Notes under the pieces: model-generated
The model's database searches: none
Told to the model about the DNA's origin: nothing
What the model saw: the letters and a program-made list of their open reading frames with translations, nothing else
Translations under genes and position numbers: made by a program
In this document: piece by piece, positions 27,367-36,610 of the stretch
How positions within the stretch are numbered: the first letter of the stretch is position 1
Layout: the number at the start of each line of letters is the position of its first letter
DNA from: Aromatoleum tolulyticum
GTDB taxonomy: Bacteria > Pseudomonadota > Gammaproteobacteria > Burkholderiales > Rhodocyclaceae
Length of the DNA: 64,000 nucleotides
Direction: 5' to 3'
Assembly (NCBI RefSeq): GCF_900156155.1
Contig: NZ_FTMD01000009.1
Location: 62,001 to 126,000, forward strand

Positions 27367-27409
27367 GGGACTAGTTCCGAAGTACTAGTCCCGACGACAC
27401 CCCACTAGT
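27367..27409. promoter_or_regulatory. ACTAGT palindrome upstream of narK1
   Basis: GGGACTAGT (27367-27375) and ACTAGTCCC (27384-27392) form a 9-bp inverted repeat with an 8-bp spacer; a third ACTAGT lies at 27404-27409. The centre is about 130 bp before the narK1 start. No FNR-type TTGAT-N4-ATCAA box is present in this gap, so this may be the main operator of the nar operon, for example for NarL; the regulator is inference. Confidence 0.5.
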
Positions 27410-27510
27410 TCTTCAACCCCTGCTTTCGGCTAATGTTCGCCGGTCTTCGCGGGGCATAACCTTGCTTCCAGCATGGAGCGCAGTGCGCTCCGCCCTGGAG
27501 GATGAGGAAG

Positions 27511-28764
27511 ATGGCCTCGCAACGCCGCAAGCAGTTCTCCGTTCTGGTGATGAGCACGACCGCATTCACGATGTGTTTTGCGGCATGGATGCTCTTCGCC
27601 GTGATCGGTATTCCGATCAAGGCCCAGCTGGGCCTCAATGAAACCCAGTTCGGCCTGCTCGCGGCGACCCCCGTGCTGACCGGCGCGCTGGTGCGCCTGC
27701 CGCTCGGGATGCTGACCGACAAGCTCGGCGGTCGCTTGGTGTTCTTCGCGCTGATGGTGGCGACGGTCGTGCCGATCTGGCTGATCAGCCAGGCGACGGC
27801 GTACTGGCAGTTCCTGCTCGCGGGCCTCTTTGTCGGCCTCGCCGGCGGCTCGTTCTCGGTCGGCATCGCGTACTGCGCGCGCTGGTTCGAGCGCAAGAAC
27901 CAGGGCTTCGCGATGGGCGTGTTCGGCGCCGGCAACTCCGGCGCGGCCGTGACGAAGCTGGTCGCGCCGGTGCTGGTCGTGGCCTTCGGCTGGGAGTTCG
28001 TGCCCAAGGCGTTCGCGGTGGCAATGCTGGCGATCGCTATTGCATTCTGGCTATTCACCTACGAAGACCCCGAGCACCGCGTGTCGTCGAGCGTGAAGTT
28101 CGCCGACCAGCTGCGCGTGCTGAAGAATCCGCGCGTGTGGAAGTACTGCCAGTATTACTCGATCGTCTTCGGCGGCTACGTGGCGCTGGCGCTGTGGATG
28201 ACCAAGTACTACGTCACGGAGTTCGGCCTGGGCCTCGAGACGGCGGCCCTGCTCGCGGCCTGTTTCTCGCTGCCGGGCGGCGTGCTGCGTGCGGTGGGCG
28301 GCTGGTTCTCGGACCGCTTCGGCGCGCACAAGGTGACCTGGTGGGTGATGTGGGTGTCGTGGGTGTGTCTGTTCCTGCTGTCCTATCCGCACACCGAATT
28401 CACGGTGATGACCGTGGCCGGCCCGAAGACCTTCGCGATCCACCACAACGTCTGGTTCTTCACGGCGCTGATGTTCACCGTCGGCGTCGCCTGGGCCTTC
28501 GGCAAGGCCTCGGTGTTCAAGTACATCTCGGATGAATTCCCACACGAGATCGGCGCCGTCTCCGGGATCGTCGGCCTCGTCGGCGGCCTCGGCGGCTTCC
28601 TGCTGCCGATCATGTTCGGCGCCCTCCTCGACCTGACCGGCGTGCGCTCCAGCGCCTTCATGCTGCTCTATGGCGTGACCTGGGTGTCGCTGATCTGGAT
28701 GTACTGGACCGAGGTGCGGCGCACCGACGTGATGCACGGCGGCGCGGCGGCTGCCACCAAGTGA
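27511..28764 (+). CDS. narK1: Nitrate/nitrite transporter NarK1
   Basis: This 417-aa MFS protein of the nitrate/nitrite porter family probably imports nitrate with protons. Twelve TM helices are visible. The conserved Arg residues of the binding site appear in ALVRLPLGMLTDKLGGR (TM2) and VLRAVGGWFSDRFG (TM8), and the two glycine-rich signatures in FGAGNSGAAV and GIVGLVGGLGGFLLP. ATG 27511 is preferred because GGAGG lies about 10 bases upstream, whereas it would be too close to ATG 27502. It is the first gene of the narK1K2GHJI operon; the leader contains the ACTAGT palindrome. Confidence 0.93.
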   Translation: MASQRRKQFSVLVMSTTAFTMCFAAWMLFAVIGIPIKAQLGLNETQFGLLAATPVLTGALVRLPLGMLTDKLGGRLVFFALMVATVVPIWLISQATAYWQFLLAGLFVGLAGGSFSVGIAYCARWFERKNQGFAMGVFGAGNSGAAVTKLVAPVLVVAFGWEFVPKAFAVAMLAIAIAFWLFTYEDPEHRVSSSVKFADQLRVLKNPRVWKYCQYYSIVFGGYVALALWMTKYYVTEFGLGLETAALLAACFSLPGGVLRAVGGWFSDRFGAHKVTWWVMWVSWVCLFLLSYPHTEFTVMTVAGPKTFAIHHNVWFFTALMFTVGVAWAFGKASVFKYISDEFPHEIGAVSGIVGLVGGLGGFLLPIMFGALLDLTGVRSSAFMLLYGVTWVSLIWMYWTEVRRTDVMHGGAAAATK

Positions 28765-28802
28765 TTCCCATAACGACACTAAATCCAGAAACAGGAGGAA
28801 CC

Positions 28803-30500
28803 ATGGCCCCTGAAAAACTCCGCCCGATACCGCCGGTCCCGGGCCCCGTTCCCGCCGGCGTGGGCGCAGGCGACCGGGCACGCGGCGTCGATATCGCCGA
28901 CTGGCGTCCCGAGGACGAGACCTTCTGGGCGCGCGAAGGCAAGCGCGTCGCCAACCGCAACCTGTGGATCTCCATCCCCAGCCTGCTGTGCGGCTTCGCC
29001 GTGTGGCTGATGTGGGGGATCATCACGGTGCAGATGGCGAACGCGGGCTTTCCCTTCACGCCCGACCAGCTGTTCTCGATCGCGGCGATCTCGGGCCTGT
29101 CGGGCGCGACGCTGCGCATCCCGGCGTCGTTCTTCATCCGCATCTGCGGCGGGCGCAACACGGTGTGGCTCACCACCGCGTTGCTGATGATCCCGGCCAT
29201 CGGCACCGGCATCGCGCTGCAGGACAAGAGCACGCCGCTGTGGGTGTTCCAGCTGATGGCGCTGCTGTCGGGCATCGGCGGCGGCAACTTCGCCTGTTCG
29301 ATGGCGAACATCAGCACCTTCTTCCCGAAGCGCCTGCAGGGCACCGCGCTGGGGCTCAACGCCGGCCTGGGCAACTTCGGCGTCACGACCTCGCAGCTGC
29401 TGATCCCGGCCGTGATGACGCTGGGCCTGTTCGGCGCGCTCGGCGGCGATGCGATCCCGCTGACGAAGGATTCCGCGACGCTGATCGGCAAGATCGCCGC
29501 CGGCACCCCGACCTACGTGCAGAACGCGGGCTTCATCTGGTTGCTGCTGCTGGTGCCGCTCGCGGTGGTGGGCTGGTTCGGCCTCAACAACCTGCGCACG
29601 GTGTCGCCCAACATCGGCTCGACCGGCGCGGCGATGGGCAAGGTGCTGACGCTCTACACCGTCGCGCTGGTGGTATCGGGCATCGGCCTCTACCTCTACC
29701 TCCCCGCGCCCAGCGGCCTCGGGCTGCTGTCGGGCAACGGCATGTGGGCGGTGCCGCCGCTGGTGACCATCGGCACGCTGTTCGGGATGAAGGCGATCGC
29801 GACGAGCGACGTCAAGGCCAACCTCGACAAGCAGTTCGCGATCTTCCGCAACAAGCACACGTGGTCGATGACGGCGCTGTACCTCGTGACCTTCGGCTCC
29901 TTCATCGGTTTCTCGATGGCGCTGCCGCTGTCGATCACGGTGATCTTCGGCAACACGCACGTGTTCGATCCGGCGTCCAGCGCCTGGGTGCATGCGAAGA
30001 ACCCGAACGCGCCCTCCGCGCTGATGTTCGCGTGGATCGGCCCCTTCGTCGGCGCGCTGATCCGCCCGGTGGGCGGCTGGATCTCCGACAAGCTCGGCGG
30101 CTCGATCGTCACGCAGTGGATCTCCTTCGTGCTCGTCGCCACCTCCGCGGTGACCGGCTACGTGATGCATCTGGCCTACCAGTCGGCCACGCCGGAACAG
30201 TACTTCCTGATGTTCATGCTGCTCTTCATCGTGCTGTTCGCCGCCTCCGGCATCGGCAACGGCTCGACCTTCCGCACCGTGGGCTTCGTCTTCGACCAGG
30301 ACCAGCGCGGTCCGGTGCTCGGCTGGACCTCGGCGATCGGCGGCTACGGCTCCTTCATCGCGCCGGTGGTCATCGGCCAGCAGATCAAGGCCGGCACGCC
30401 GGAAAACGCGATGTACGGCTTCGCGGTGTTCTACGGGCTGTGCGTGCTCATCAACTGGTGGTTCTACCTGCGCAAGAACGCATACATCCGCAACCCCTGA
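28803..30500 (+). CDS. narK2: Nitrate/nitrite antiporter NarK2
   Basis: This second MFS porter has 565 aa, longer than NarK1 because of a roughly 60-residue hydrophilic, Pro-rich N-terminus (EKLRPIPPVPGPVPAGVG) and an extended central loop. It shows the porter motifs ATLRIPASFFIRICGGRN, GIGGGNFACSMANISTFFP and ALIRPVGGWISDKLGG. NarK2-type proteins exchange nitrate for nitrite in denitrifiers; with NarK1 it would form the K1-K2 pair known in Paracoccus (as a fusion) and pseudomonads. ATG 28803 has a strong AGGAGG site 39 bp after narK1. Confidence 0.93.
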   Translation: MAPEKLRPIPPVPGPVPAGVGAGDRARGVDIADWRPEDETFWAREGKRVANRNLWISIPSLLCGFAVWLMWGIITVQMANAGFPFTPDQLFSIAAISGLSGATLRIPASFFIRICGGRNTVWLTTALLMIPAIGTGIALQDKSTPLWVFQLMALLSGIGGGNFACSMANISTFFPKRLQGTALGLNAGLGNFGVTTSQLLIPAVMTLGLFGALGGDAIPLTKDSATLIGKIAAGTPTYVQNAGFIWLLLLVPLAVVGWFGLNNLRTVSPNIGSTGAAMGKVLTLYTVALVVSGIGLYLYLPAPSGLGLLSGNGMWAVPPLVTIGTLFGMKAIATSDVKANLDKQFAIFRNKHTWSMTALYLVTFGSFIGFSMALPLSITVIFGNTHVFDPASSAWVHAKNPNAPSALMFAWIGPFVGALIRPVGGWISDKLGGSIVTQWISFVLVATSAVTGYVMHLAYQSATPEQYFLMFMLLFIVLFAASGIGNGSTFRTVGFVFDQDQRGPVLGWTSAIGGYGSFIAPVVIGQQIKAGTPENAMYGFAVFYGLCVLINWWFYLRKNAYIRNP

Positions 30501-30568
30501 CCCGACTTCCGAACACCTCCGAACACAACAACGACCGAAACGCAAAGCAGGATTCACAGGAGCAAGCA

Positions 30569-33500
30569 ATGAGTCATTTTCTCGACCGCCTGAAATTCTT
30601 CGACAAGGTGAAGGACACCTTCGCCGGCGGCCACGGCATCGTCACCAACGAGGACCGCGGCTGGGAAGACGCCTATCGCAACCGCTGGCGCCACGACAAG
30701 GTCGTGCGCTCGACGCACGGCGTCAATTGCACGGGCGGCTGTTCGTGGAAGATCTTCGTCAAGAACGGCCTGGTGTCGTTCGAAATGCAGCAGACCGACT
30801 ACCCGCGTACCCGCGAGGACCTGCCGAACCATGAACCGCGCGGCTGCCAGCGCGGCGCGTCGTTCTCGTGGTACCTGTACTCGCCCCACCGCATCAAGCA
30901 CCCGATGATCCGCGGCCGCCTGCTCGAGTTGTATCGCGCCGAGCGCAAGAGCGGCAAGGACCCGGTCGAGGCGTGGGCGGCGATCCAGGCCGACAGCAAG
31001 AAGCGCGACAAGTACGTGAAGGTGCGCGGCCTGGGCGGCTTCGTGCGCACGGACTGGCAGGAAGTGAACGAGATCATCGCCGCGGCGAACATCTACACGA
31101 TCAAGAAGTGGGGCCCGGACCGCATCTACGGCTTCTCGCCGATTCCGGCGATGTCGATGATCTCCTACGCGGCCGGCGCGCGTTACCTGTCGCTGATCGG
31201 CGCGGCCTGCGGCTCCTTCTACGACTGGTACTGCGACCTGCCCGCAGCGAGCCCGCAGACCTGGGGCGAGCAGACCGACGTGCCGGAAGCGGCCGACTGG
31301 TACAACTCGACCTACCTCATCATCACCGGCGCGAACCTGCCGATGACGCGCACGCCGGACGCGCACTTCGCCACCGAAGTCCGCTACAAGGGCGCGAAGA
31401 TCGTGTCGATGGCGCCGGACTATGCGGAATACGTGAAGTTCGCCGACCTGTGGATGCCGGTGAAGCAAGGCACCGACGCGGCGGCCTTCCTCGCGATGGG
31501 TCACGTCGCGCTGAAGGAATACTTCATCGAGCGCCAGGAACCCTACTTCGTCGAGTACGCGCAGAAGTACACCGACCTGCCGATGCAGGTGATCCTGCGT
31601 TCGCACGACGGCGCCTTCGTGCCCGACCGCAACCTGCGCGCGTCGGACTTCGACGACCTGCTGGGCGAGACGAACAACCCCGACTGGAAGACCATCGTCT
31701 TCGACGCGCGCACGAACAGCTACGTTGCGCCGAACGGCTCGGTGGGCTTCCGCTGGGGCGAGGAAGGCAAGTGGAACCTGCTGCCGAAGAACGCGGCGAA
31801 CCAGGAGGAGATCGAGGCCGAACTGTCGTGCATCGACAAGCGCGATGACGTCGCGTCGGTCGGCTTCCCGCACTTCCAGCCGGGCGAGCCGGGCCTGCTG
31901 TACCGCAACGTGCCGGTCCGCAAGCTGACGCTCGCCTCCGGCGAAACCGTGTTCGTCACCTCCGTGTTCGACCTGCAGATCGCGCAGTACGGCATCGACC
32001 GCGGCCTCGGCGGCAAGAACGTCGCCAAGTCCTACGACGACGCCAGCGTCGCCTACACCCCGGCGTGGGCCTCCAAGGTCACCGGCGTGAAGGCCGCCGA
32101 CATCGAGCGCACCGGCCGCGAGTTCGCGCAGAACGCGGCGAAGACGCGCGGCAAGTCCATGATCATCATGGGCGCGGCGATCAACCACTGGTACCACAAC
32201 GACATGCAGTACCGGTCGATCATGAACCTGCTGCACATGTGCGGCTGCGTCGGCCAGAGCGGCGGCGGCTGGGCGCACTACGTCGGCCAGGAGAAGCTGC
32301 GTCCGCAGGCAGGCTGGGCACCGATCGCTTTCGCGACCGACTGGCAGCGCCCGCCGCGCCACCAGAACTCGACCTCGTACTGGTACTTCCACACCGACCA
32401 GTGGCGCTACGAGACCATCGACGCCGACGAACTGCTGCAGCCGGCGGCGAAGGGCAAGTACAAGGGCTACAAGCTCGCCGACTACAACGTCGCCGCGACG
32501 CGCATGGGCTGGCTGCCGTCGGCGCCGCACTTCAACCGCAACCCGCTGGAACTGGTCGCGGAAGCCGAGAAGGCCGGCGCGACCGATGAAGCCGGCATCG
32601 CGAAGTACATCGTCGACGAGCTGAAGTCGGGCAAGCTCGACGTCGCGTTCGCCGACCCGGACGCCGAGGAAAACTGGCCGCGCAACCTGTTCGTGTGGCG
32701 TGCGAACCTGATCGGCACGTCTGCCAAGGGTCACGAGTACTTCCTCAAGCACCTGCTGGGCGCGCAGAACGGCGTGCTGCAGGAGGGCGGCGACGGCAAG
32801 GGCACGAAGGAAGTGAAGTGGCACGAGGAAGCGCCCGTCGGCAAGCTCGACCTGATGGTGGACATCAACTTCCGCCTGAACTCGACCGGCGCCTACTCCG
32901 ACATCATCCTGCCGACGGCGACGTGGTACGAGAAGAACGACCTCAACACCACCGACATGCACCCCTTCATCCACCCGCTGTCGGAAGCCGTGACGCCGGG
33001 CTGGGAATCGAAGTCGGACTGGCAGATCTTCAAGACCATCGCCAAGACCTTCTCGGAACTTTCGGAGAAGCATCTCGGCGTCGCCAAGGACGTCGTCGCG
33101 CTGCCGATGCAACACGACTCGCCGTTCGAGCTCGCACAGCCGCTCGGCCAGGTGCGCGACTGGAAGAAGGGCGAATGCGAGCCGGTGCCGGGCAAGACCA
33201 TGCCGCTGCTGAAGGTCGTCGAGCGCAACTTCGCCGACACGTACAAGAAGTACATCGCGCTCGGCCCGCTGATGACCAAGCTCGGCAACAACGTCAAGGG
33301 CCTGGACTGGAACACCGAGCAGGAGTACGACGAGCTCAAGAAGTGCAACTACACGGTGCAGATCCCCGGCGTCTCCTTCGGCATGCCCTCGCTGGAAGAG
33401 GACATCTCGGTGTGCGATGCGGTGATGCGCATGGCGCCCGAAACCAACGGTGAGGTCGCGCACAAGTCGTGGTCGGCCCTGTCGAAGAAGACCGGCATCG

Positions 33501-34324
33501 ACCACCACCACCTGTACGCCGGTCGTCACGAGGACAAGATCACCTTCCGCGACATCCAGGCCCAGCCGCGCAAGATCATCACCGCGCCGACGTGGTCCGG
33601 GATCGAGTCGGAGACCGTGAGCTACACCGCGGGCTACACCAACATCCACGAGCACATCCCGTTCCGCACGCTCACGGGCCGCGCGCACTTCTACCAGGAT
33701 CACGAGTGGTTCCTCGACTTCGGCGAGGGTTTCTGCGCCTACCGTCCGCCGATCGACATGAAGGCACAGAACCTGATCCCGGATTCGGTGCGCCGGAAGC
33801 CGCACCTGACGCTGTCGTGGATCACGCCGCACTCCAAGTGGGGCATCCACTCCAGCTACCAGGACAACCTGCGCATGCTGTCGCTGTTCCGTGGCGGCCC
33901 GTACGTGTGGGTGTCGGAGGACGACGCGAAGGAGATCGGCCTCAAGGACAACGACTGGATCGAGGCGATCAACGCCAACGGCGCGACGATGGCCCGCGCG
34001 GTGGTGTCGCAGCGTGTGCCGCGCGGCATGGCGCTGATGTACCACGCCCAGGAGAAGACGGTGAACGTGCCTGGCTCGCCCTCCACCGGCAAGCGCGGCG
34101 GCATCCTGAACTCGGTGACGCGCGTGATCGTGAAGCCGACGAACATGGTCGGCGGCTACGCCCAGCTCGCGTACAGCTTCAACTACTACGGCACGGTGGG
34201 CTGCCAGCGTGACGAGATGGTGGTGCTGCACAAGATCGCGGACCAGGACATCGACTGGCTGGAGCGGCCGCTGACGGCGGAGCGCGAGCAGCAGAGAAAT
34301 CCAGTGGGTATTGGAGCGAAGTAA
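30569..34324 (+). CDS. narG: Respiratory nitrate reductase alpha subunit
   Basis: NarG is the catalytic molybdenum (bis-MGD) subunit that reduces nitrate to nitrite on the cytoplasmic side, taking electrons from NarH. The 1251-aa length is normal. The FS0 cluster ligands are visible as His50, Cys54, Cys58 (STHGVNCTGGCSW) and Cys93 (RGCQRG). Asp223 in YDWYCDLP corresponds to the molybdenum ligand Asp222 of E. coli. ATG 30569 follows AGGAGCAAGCA; the reading frame is open far upstream over narK2, but that part has no NarG character. It is the third gene of the operon, 68 bp after narK2. Confidence 0.98.
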   Translation: MSHFLDRLKFFDKVKDTFAGGHGIVTNEDRGWEDAYRNRWRHDKVVRSTHGVNCTGGCSWKIFVKNGLVSFEMQQTDYPRTREDLPNHEPRGCQRGASFSWYLYSPHRIKHPMIRGRLLELYRAERKSGKDPVEAWAAIQADSKKRDKYVKVRGLGGFVRTDWQEVNEIIAAANIYTIKKWGPDRIYGFSPIPAMSMISYAAGARYLSLIGAACGSFYDWYCDLPAASPQTWGEQTDVPEAADWYNSTYLIITGANLPMTRTPDAHFATEVRYKGAKIVSMAPDYAEYVKFADLWMPVKQGTDAAAFLAMGHVALKEYFIERQEPYFVEYAQKYTDLPMQVILRSHDGAFVPDRNLRASDFDDLLGETNNPDWKTIVFDARTNSYVAPNGSVGFRWGEEGKWNLLPKNAANQEEIEAELSCIDKRDDVASVGFPHFQPGEPGLLYRNVPVRKLTLASGETVFVTSVFDLQIAQYGIDRGLGGKNVAKSYDDASVAYTPAWASKVTGVKAADIERTGREFAQNAAKTRGKSMIIMGAAINHWYHNDMQYRSIMNLLHMCGCVGQSGGGWAHYVGQEKLRPQAGWAPIAFATDWQRPPRHQNSTSYWYFHTDQWRYETIDADELLQPAAKGKYKGYKLADYNVAATRMGWLPSAPHFNRNPLELVAEAEKAGATDEAGIAKYIVDELKSGKLDVAFADPDAEENWPRNLFVWRANLIGTSAKGHEYFLKHLLGAQNGVLQEGGDGKGTKEVKWHEEAPVGKLDLMVDINFRLNSTGAYSDIILPTATWYEKNDLNTTDMHPFIHPLSEAVTPGWESKSDWQIFKTIAKTFSELSEKHLGVAKDVVALPMQHDSPFELAQPLGQVRDWKKGECEPVPGKTMPLLKVVERNFADTYKKYIALGPLMTKLGNNVKGLDWNTEQEYDELKKCNYTVQIPGVSFGMPSLEEDISVCDAVMRMAPETNGEVAHKSWSALSKKTGIDHHHLYAGRHEDKITFRDIQAQPRKIITAPTWSGIESETVSYTAGYTNIHEHIPFRTLTGRAHFYQDHEWFLDFGEGFCAYRPPIDMKAQNLIPDSVRRKPHLTLSWITPHSKWGIHSSYQDNLRMLSLFRGGPYVWVSEDDAKEIGLKDNDWIEAINANGATMARAVVSQRVPRGMALMYHAQEKTVNVPGSPSTGKRGGILNSVTRVIVKPTNMVGGYAQLAYSFNYYGTVGCQRDEMVVLHKIADQDIDWLERPLTAEREQQRNPVGIGAK

Positions 34325-34331
34325 GGGATCG

Positions 34332-34436
34332 CTCCCCCTCCCCTTCAAGGGGAGGGCCGGGGTGGGGATGGGTGGACTCCGAAGCGCCAATTGGAAACCC
34401 ATCCCCATCCTGTCCTTCCCCTTGAAGGGGAAGGGA
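34332..34436. repeat. Long inverted-repeat element between narG and narH
   Basis: Two arms of about 41 bp (34332-34373 and about 34396-34436) are near-perfect inverted copies. Each arm itself contains a palindrome around CCCCTTCAAGGGG, plus GGGGATGGGT/ACCCATCCCC. The loop is about 22 bp. The element lies in the 172-bp narG-narH spacer, inside the operon. It could act as an mRNA stabilising or attenuating hairpin, or be a mobile palindromic repeat. Confidence 0.85.
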
Positions 34437-34496
34437 CCTGCTAACAAATGCCATCTCTTCCTCTACGGAAGGGGAATCGAGATCTAGGAGAAGCAC

Positions 34497-36047
34497 ATGA
34501 AAATCCGCGCGCAATTCGCGATGGTGTTCAACCTCGACAAGTGCATCGGTTGCCACACCTGCTCGGTGACCTGCAAGAACGTCTGGTCGAACCGCAAGGG
34601 CATCGAGTACGCCTGGTTCAACAACGTCGAGTCCAAGCCCGGCGTCGGCTACCCGAAAAACTGGGAAAACCAGGAGAAGTGGAAAGGCGGCTGGGAGAAG
34701 GTCAACGGCAAGCTGGAACTGAAGGCCGGCGGCAAGATGAAGAAGATCGTGCAGATCTTCGCCAACCCCAACATGCCCGAGATCGACGACTACTACGAGC
34801 CCTTCACCTACGACTACGCGCGCCTGCACAACGCGCCGCTGTCGGAGGCCGCGCCGACCGCGCGCCCGGTGTCGCAGATCACCGGCGAGAAGATGGACAA
34901 GATCACCTGGGGCCCGAACTGGGAGGACGACCTCGCCGGCGAATTCGCCGCGCGCTCGCAGGACGCCAACTTCGCGAACATGCAGAAGGAGATGTACAAG
35001 CAGTTCGAGAACACCTTCCACCTGTACCTGCCGCGCATCTGCAACCACTGCATCAACCCCGCCTGCGTCGCCTCCTGCCCCTCGGGCGCGATGTACAAGC
35101 GCGAGGAAGACGGCATCGTGCTCGCCGACCAGGACCGCTGCCGCGGCTGGCGCATGTGCATCTCCGGCTGCCCGTACAAGAAGGTGTTCTTCAACTGGGA
35201 ATCGTCCAAGGCCGAGAAGTGCATCGGCTGCTACCCGCGCGTCGAATCCGGCCTGCCGACCGTCTGTTCCGAATCCTGCGTCGGCCGCATCCGCTACAAC
35301 GGCATCATCCTCTATGACGCCGACAAGCTGCTGGACGCCGCCTCGACCGACAACGAGCAGGATCTCTACAAGGCCCACCTCGACCTCTTCGTCGACCCGT
35401 ACGACCCGGCGATCATCGCCCAGGCGCTGAAGGACGGCGTGCCGCAGAGCTGGATCGACGCCGCGCAGAAGTCGCCGATCTACAAGATGGCCGTCGAGTG
35501 GAAGATCGCCTTCCCGCTGCACCCCGAGTTCCGCACGCTGCCGATGATCTGGTACGTGCCGCCGCTCTCGCCGGTGCAGTCGCAGATCGACCAGAAGAAG
35601 CTGCCGACCGAATCCGACGGCGTGATCCCGAAGGCCGAGGCGATGCGCCTGCCGGTGCAGTACCTCGCAAACCTGCTCACCGCGGGCAAGACCGAGTACA
35701 TCACCAGCGCGCTCAACCGCCTGCTGGCGATGCGCTCCTACATGCGCTCGATCCACGTCGATGGCGAACCGGATCTGGGTCCGCTCAACCGCGCCGGCAT
35801 CACCGAGCAGAACGCGAAGGACATGTACCGCTACCTCGCGATCGCCAACTACGAGGACCGCTTCGTCGTGCCGACCGCACACGAGGAGATCCGCCTCGAC
35901 GACTACCACGGCTTCCAGGGGCAGAACGGCTTCACCTTCGGCGCCGATGTGTCCAAGGGTCACGGCACCTTCGCCCTCTTCCCCGAGCGCCGCACGCAGT
36001 CGGCCGAACCGCGCGAACCGGCTCCCCTCGCCGGCCCCCGCGACTGA
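34497..36047 (+). CDS. narH: Respiratory nitrate reductase beta subunit
   Basis: NarH (516 aa) carries the iron-sulfur clusters that pass electrons from NarI to NarG. The four Cys groups are visible: CIGCHTCSVTCKNVW near residue 16, CNHCINPACVASCPSG near 183, CRGWRMCISGCPYKK near 216 (with Trp in place of a Cys, as in the 3Fe-4S site of NarH) and CIGCYPRVESGLPTVCSESC near 243. The length is typical and the ATG has the site TAGGAGAA. It is separated from narG by an inverted-repeat element. Confidence 0.98.
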   Translation: MKIRAQFAMVFNLDKCIGCHTCSVTCKNVWSNRKGIEYAWFNNVESKPGVGYPKNWENQEKWKGGWEKVNGKLELKAGGKMKKIVQIFANPNMPEIDDYYEPFTYDYARLHNAPLSEAAPTARPVSQITGEKMDKITWGPNWEDDLAGEFAARSQDANFANMQKEMYKQFENTFHLYLPRICNHCINPACVASCPSGAMYKREEDGIVLADQDRCRGWRMCISGCPYKKVFFNWESSKAEKCIGCYPRVESGLPTVCSESCVGRIRYNGIILYDADKLLDAASTDNEQDLYKAHLDLFVDPYDPAIIAQALKDGVPQSWIDAAQKSPIYKMAVEWKIAFPLHPEFRTLPMIWYVPPLSPVQSQIDQKKLPTESDGVIPKAEAMRLPVQYLANLLTAGKTEYITSALNRLLAMRSYMRSIHVDGEPDLGPLNRAGITEQNAKDMYRYLAIANYEDRFVVPTAHEEIRLDDYHGFQGQNGFTFGADVSKGHGTFALFPERRTQSAEPREPAPLAGPRD

Positions 36048-36058
36048 AGGAGAACGCG

Positions 36059-36601
36059 ATGAAAATCTTTCGCTTGTTGTCCGCCCTGCTCGACTACCCG
36101 AGCAACGGCTTCCTCGATGCCCTGCGCGAACTTGCCGCCAAGGACCCGTACGCCTTCGTCGAGTCGCTCGACGAGGAAGTCGCCCTCAGCGCCGAGGAGT
36201 ACCGCAGCGTCGCCGACTTCATCACGATGCTGCTCGCCGCCGATCCGCTCGAGCTGCAGGGCGCCTACGTGCAGAGCTTCGATCTCACCGCCGAGCACAG
36301 CCTGCACCTGACGCACCACATCTTCGGCGAGGAGAAGTCGCGCGGCCCCGCGCTCATCGACCTCGGCGAGTTCTACCGCAGCTACGGCCTGCAGGCCGAC
36401 GAGAAGGAACTCCCGGACTACCTGCCGGTGATGCTGGAGTTCTGCTCGACGCTGAGCATCGGCGAAGCCTGGATCTTCCTCGGCGACGTCGCGAAGGTGC
36501 TCAAGGTGCTCGCCGACAACCTGGAAAAGTCCGCCAGCCCGTACGCGCCGCTGGTCCGGATCGTGGAAAAACAGGGCAGCCTGACGCGCCTGGCTGCCTG
36601 A
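36059..36601 (+). CDS. narJ: Nitrate reductase assembly chaperone NarJ
   Basis: NarJ (180 aa) is the dedicated cytoplasmic chaperone that holds apo-NarGH while the molybdenum cofactor and clusters are inserted. It shows the family features LLSALLDYPSNGFLDALREL at the N-terminus, FDLTAEHSLHLTHHIFGEEKS and DYLPVMLEFCSTL. GAAGGAGAA precedes ATG 36059, 11 bp after narH. It is somewhat shorter than E. coli NarJ. It is followed by narI with a 9-bp gap. Confidence 0.96.
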   Translation: MKIFRLLSALLDYPSNGFLDALRELAAKDPYAFVESLDEEVALSAEEYRSVADFITMLLAADPLELQGAYVQSFDLTAEHSLHLTHHIFGEEKSRGPALIDLGEFYRSYGLQADEKELPDYLPVMLEFCSTLSIGEAWIFLGDVAKVLKVLADNLEKSASPYAPLVRIVEKQGSLTRLAA

Positions 36602-36610
36602 GGAGACGAC

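Noticed and set aside
28964-30568. In-frame extension of narG upstream over narK2
   Set aside because: The frame is open by chance; the extension is His/Arg-rich without NarG similarity, and ATG 30569 has a good ribosome site.
30554-34447. 1297-codon open frame on the minus strand
   Set aside because: It mirrors narG; composition is Val/Arg/Asp/Leu-rich without motifs. NarG is unambiguous on the other strand.
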